A DNA stretch of 25,911 nucleotides from an uncultured Prevotella sp. (GTDB lineage Bacteria > Bacteroidota > Bacteroidia > Bacteroidales > Bacteroidaceae): positions 1 to 25,911 of the forward strand of contig UQKO01000036.1 of the NCBI GenBank assembly GCA_900541575.1, in the 5' to 3' direction. Under the pieces are notes generated by a model. The model did not search any database. It saw nothing but the letters and a program-made list of their open reading frames with translations, and was not told where the DNA came from. This document shows, piece by piece, positions 25,605 through 25,911 of the stretch. The position numbers and the translations under genes were made by a program. Numbering within the stretch: position 1 is the stretch's first letter; the number at the start of each line of letters is the position of its first letter.

Positions 25605-25813
25605 TATAACACAAAATTTTTCACTCCAGCCACTCCCCGACTTTCGCATTGGTAATAAATGAATGTTCACGTCTATATACAAAAAGCGTGGGAGTCTGTA
25701 TCCGTTACTCGTCCCACGTAACCAGGTCTTCGCATTACCTTTCCCCGAGGACAAGCAACGCTGAGAAACCCACGCCGATATGCGGCTTATAGAACACAAT
25801 ACGCCCAAAGTAT
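25605..25813. other. Gene-poor right flank between coupled pair and end repeat
   Basis: There is no credible complete gene. A 7-bp stem (CGTGGGA at 25687-25693 with TCCCACG at 25712-25718) is present. On minus one frame stays open from 25860 to 25621 apart from two stops (TTA at 25735-25737 and 25705-25707), suggesting a decayed ORF. Confidence 0.45.
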
Positions 25814-25911
25814 GGATCAGCGGATATTTCCGGTTGGTATGATGGTAAAAAGAGGCTTGCTCATATCATGCATATTGAGTAGCTATTCTAAACATGAAGA
25901 ACTTTATGTCT
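25814..25911 (-). repeat. Right copy of terminal inverted repeat
   Basis: It is the reverse complement of 1-98 with one mismatch, and it ends at the window edge. The inner boundary is at 25814; bases before it do not match those after position 98. Confidence 0.9.

Noticed and set aside
25311..25808. Longer 165-aa version of the 97-aa gene starting at 25808
   Set aside because: The extra 68 residues look non-protein-like and cross a stem-loop and a rival decayed frame. The shorter start gives a normal protein.

Overview
The window reads as one assembled contig from a Bacteroidales bacterium, most likely a Prevotellaceae or Porphyromonadaceae relative. Supporting signs are several Bacteroidetes-type promoters (TAnnTTTG, with a TTTG-like -33 element about 20 nt upstream), few Shine-Dalgarno sites, a Bacteroidales winged-helix protein, and a secreted Ig-like repeat protein with a C-terminal tail resembling a type IX secretion signal. 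The exact species cannot be told from the sequence.

Layout. Positions 1-98 and 25814-25911 are inverted copies of one repeat (97/98 identical). 105-560 (minus) holds a perfect palindrome and a promoter-to-terminator unit for a highly structured RNA of about 280 nt that does not look like an mRNA. 779-1349 (minus) is a frameshifted fic relic, followed by a small winged-helix gene at 1567-1770 (minus). 2077-11496 (plus) is a three-gene cluster: an AddA-like helicase-nuclease, an AddB-like Fe-S nuclease, and a large protein with two receiver-like domains and a PEP/pyruvate-binding ATP-grasp domain. 11646-14924 (minus) is a PLD-nuclease/DEAD helicase/DUF3427 protein. 15058-17147 (minus) is a yicC-gmk-nadD operon divergent from thiD (17209-18009, plus). 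A DEDDh exonuclease (18067-18630, minus) follows.

A 1.1-kb gene-poor stretch (18631-19712) carries a 44-bp copy of part of the PLD-helicase gene, a 22-bp tandem array with an inverted half, a diverged third copy of the end repeat, and the promoter and leader hairpin of an MBL-GNAT fusion gene (19713-20981, plus). A flavodoxin-family gene and a 71-aa conserved-looking small gene follow on plus. A strong bidirectional terminator separates them from a minus-strand set: two translationally coupled small genes of unknown function (25311-25604 and 25027-25314) and a 923-aa secreted protein with seven BIG_2-like repeats (22202-24973).

How the genes fit together: addA/addB would act in double-strand break resection, and yicC/gmk/nadD/thiD are RNA, nucleotide and cofactor housekeeping genes. 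The PLD helicase, the decayed fic gene, the repeats and the uncharacterised small pair are the accessory part. The best candidates for something undescribed are the structured RNA at 277-557 with four regularly spaced AGGUAA motifs, the MBL-GNAT fusion with its leader hairpin, and the coupled pair upstream of the Ig-like protein.
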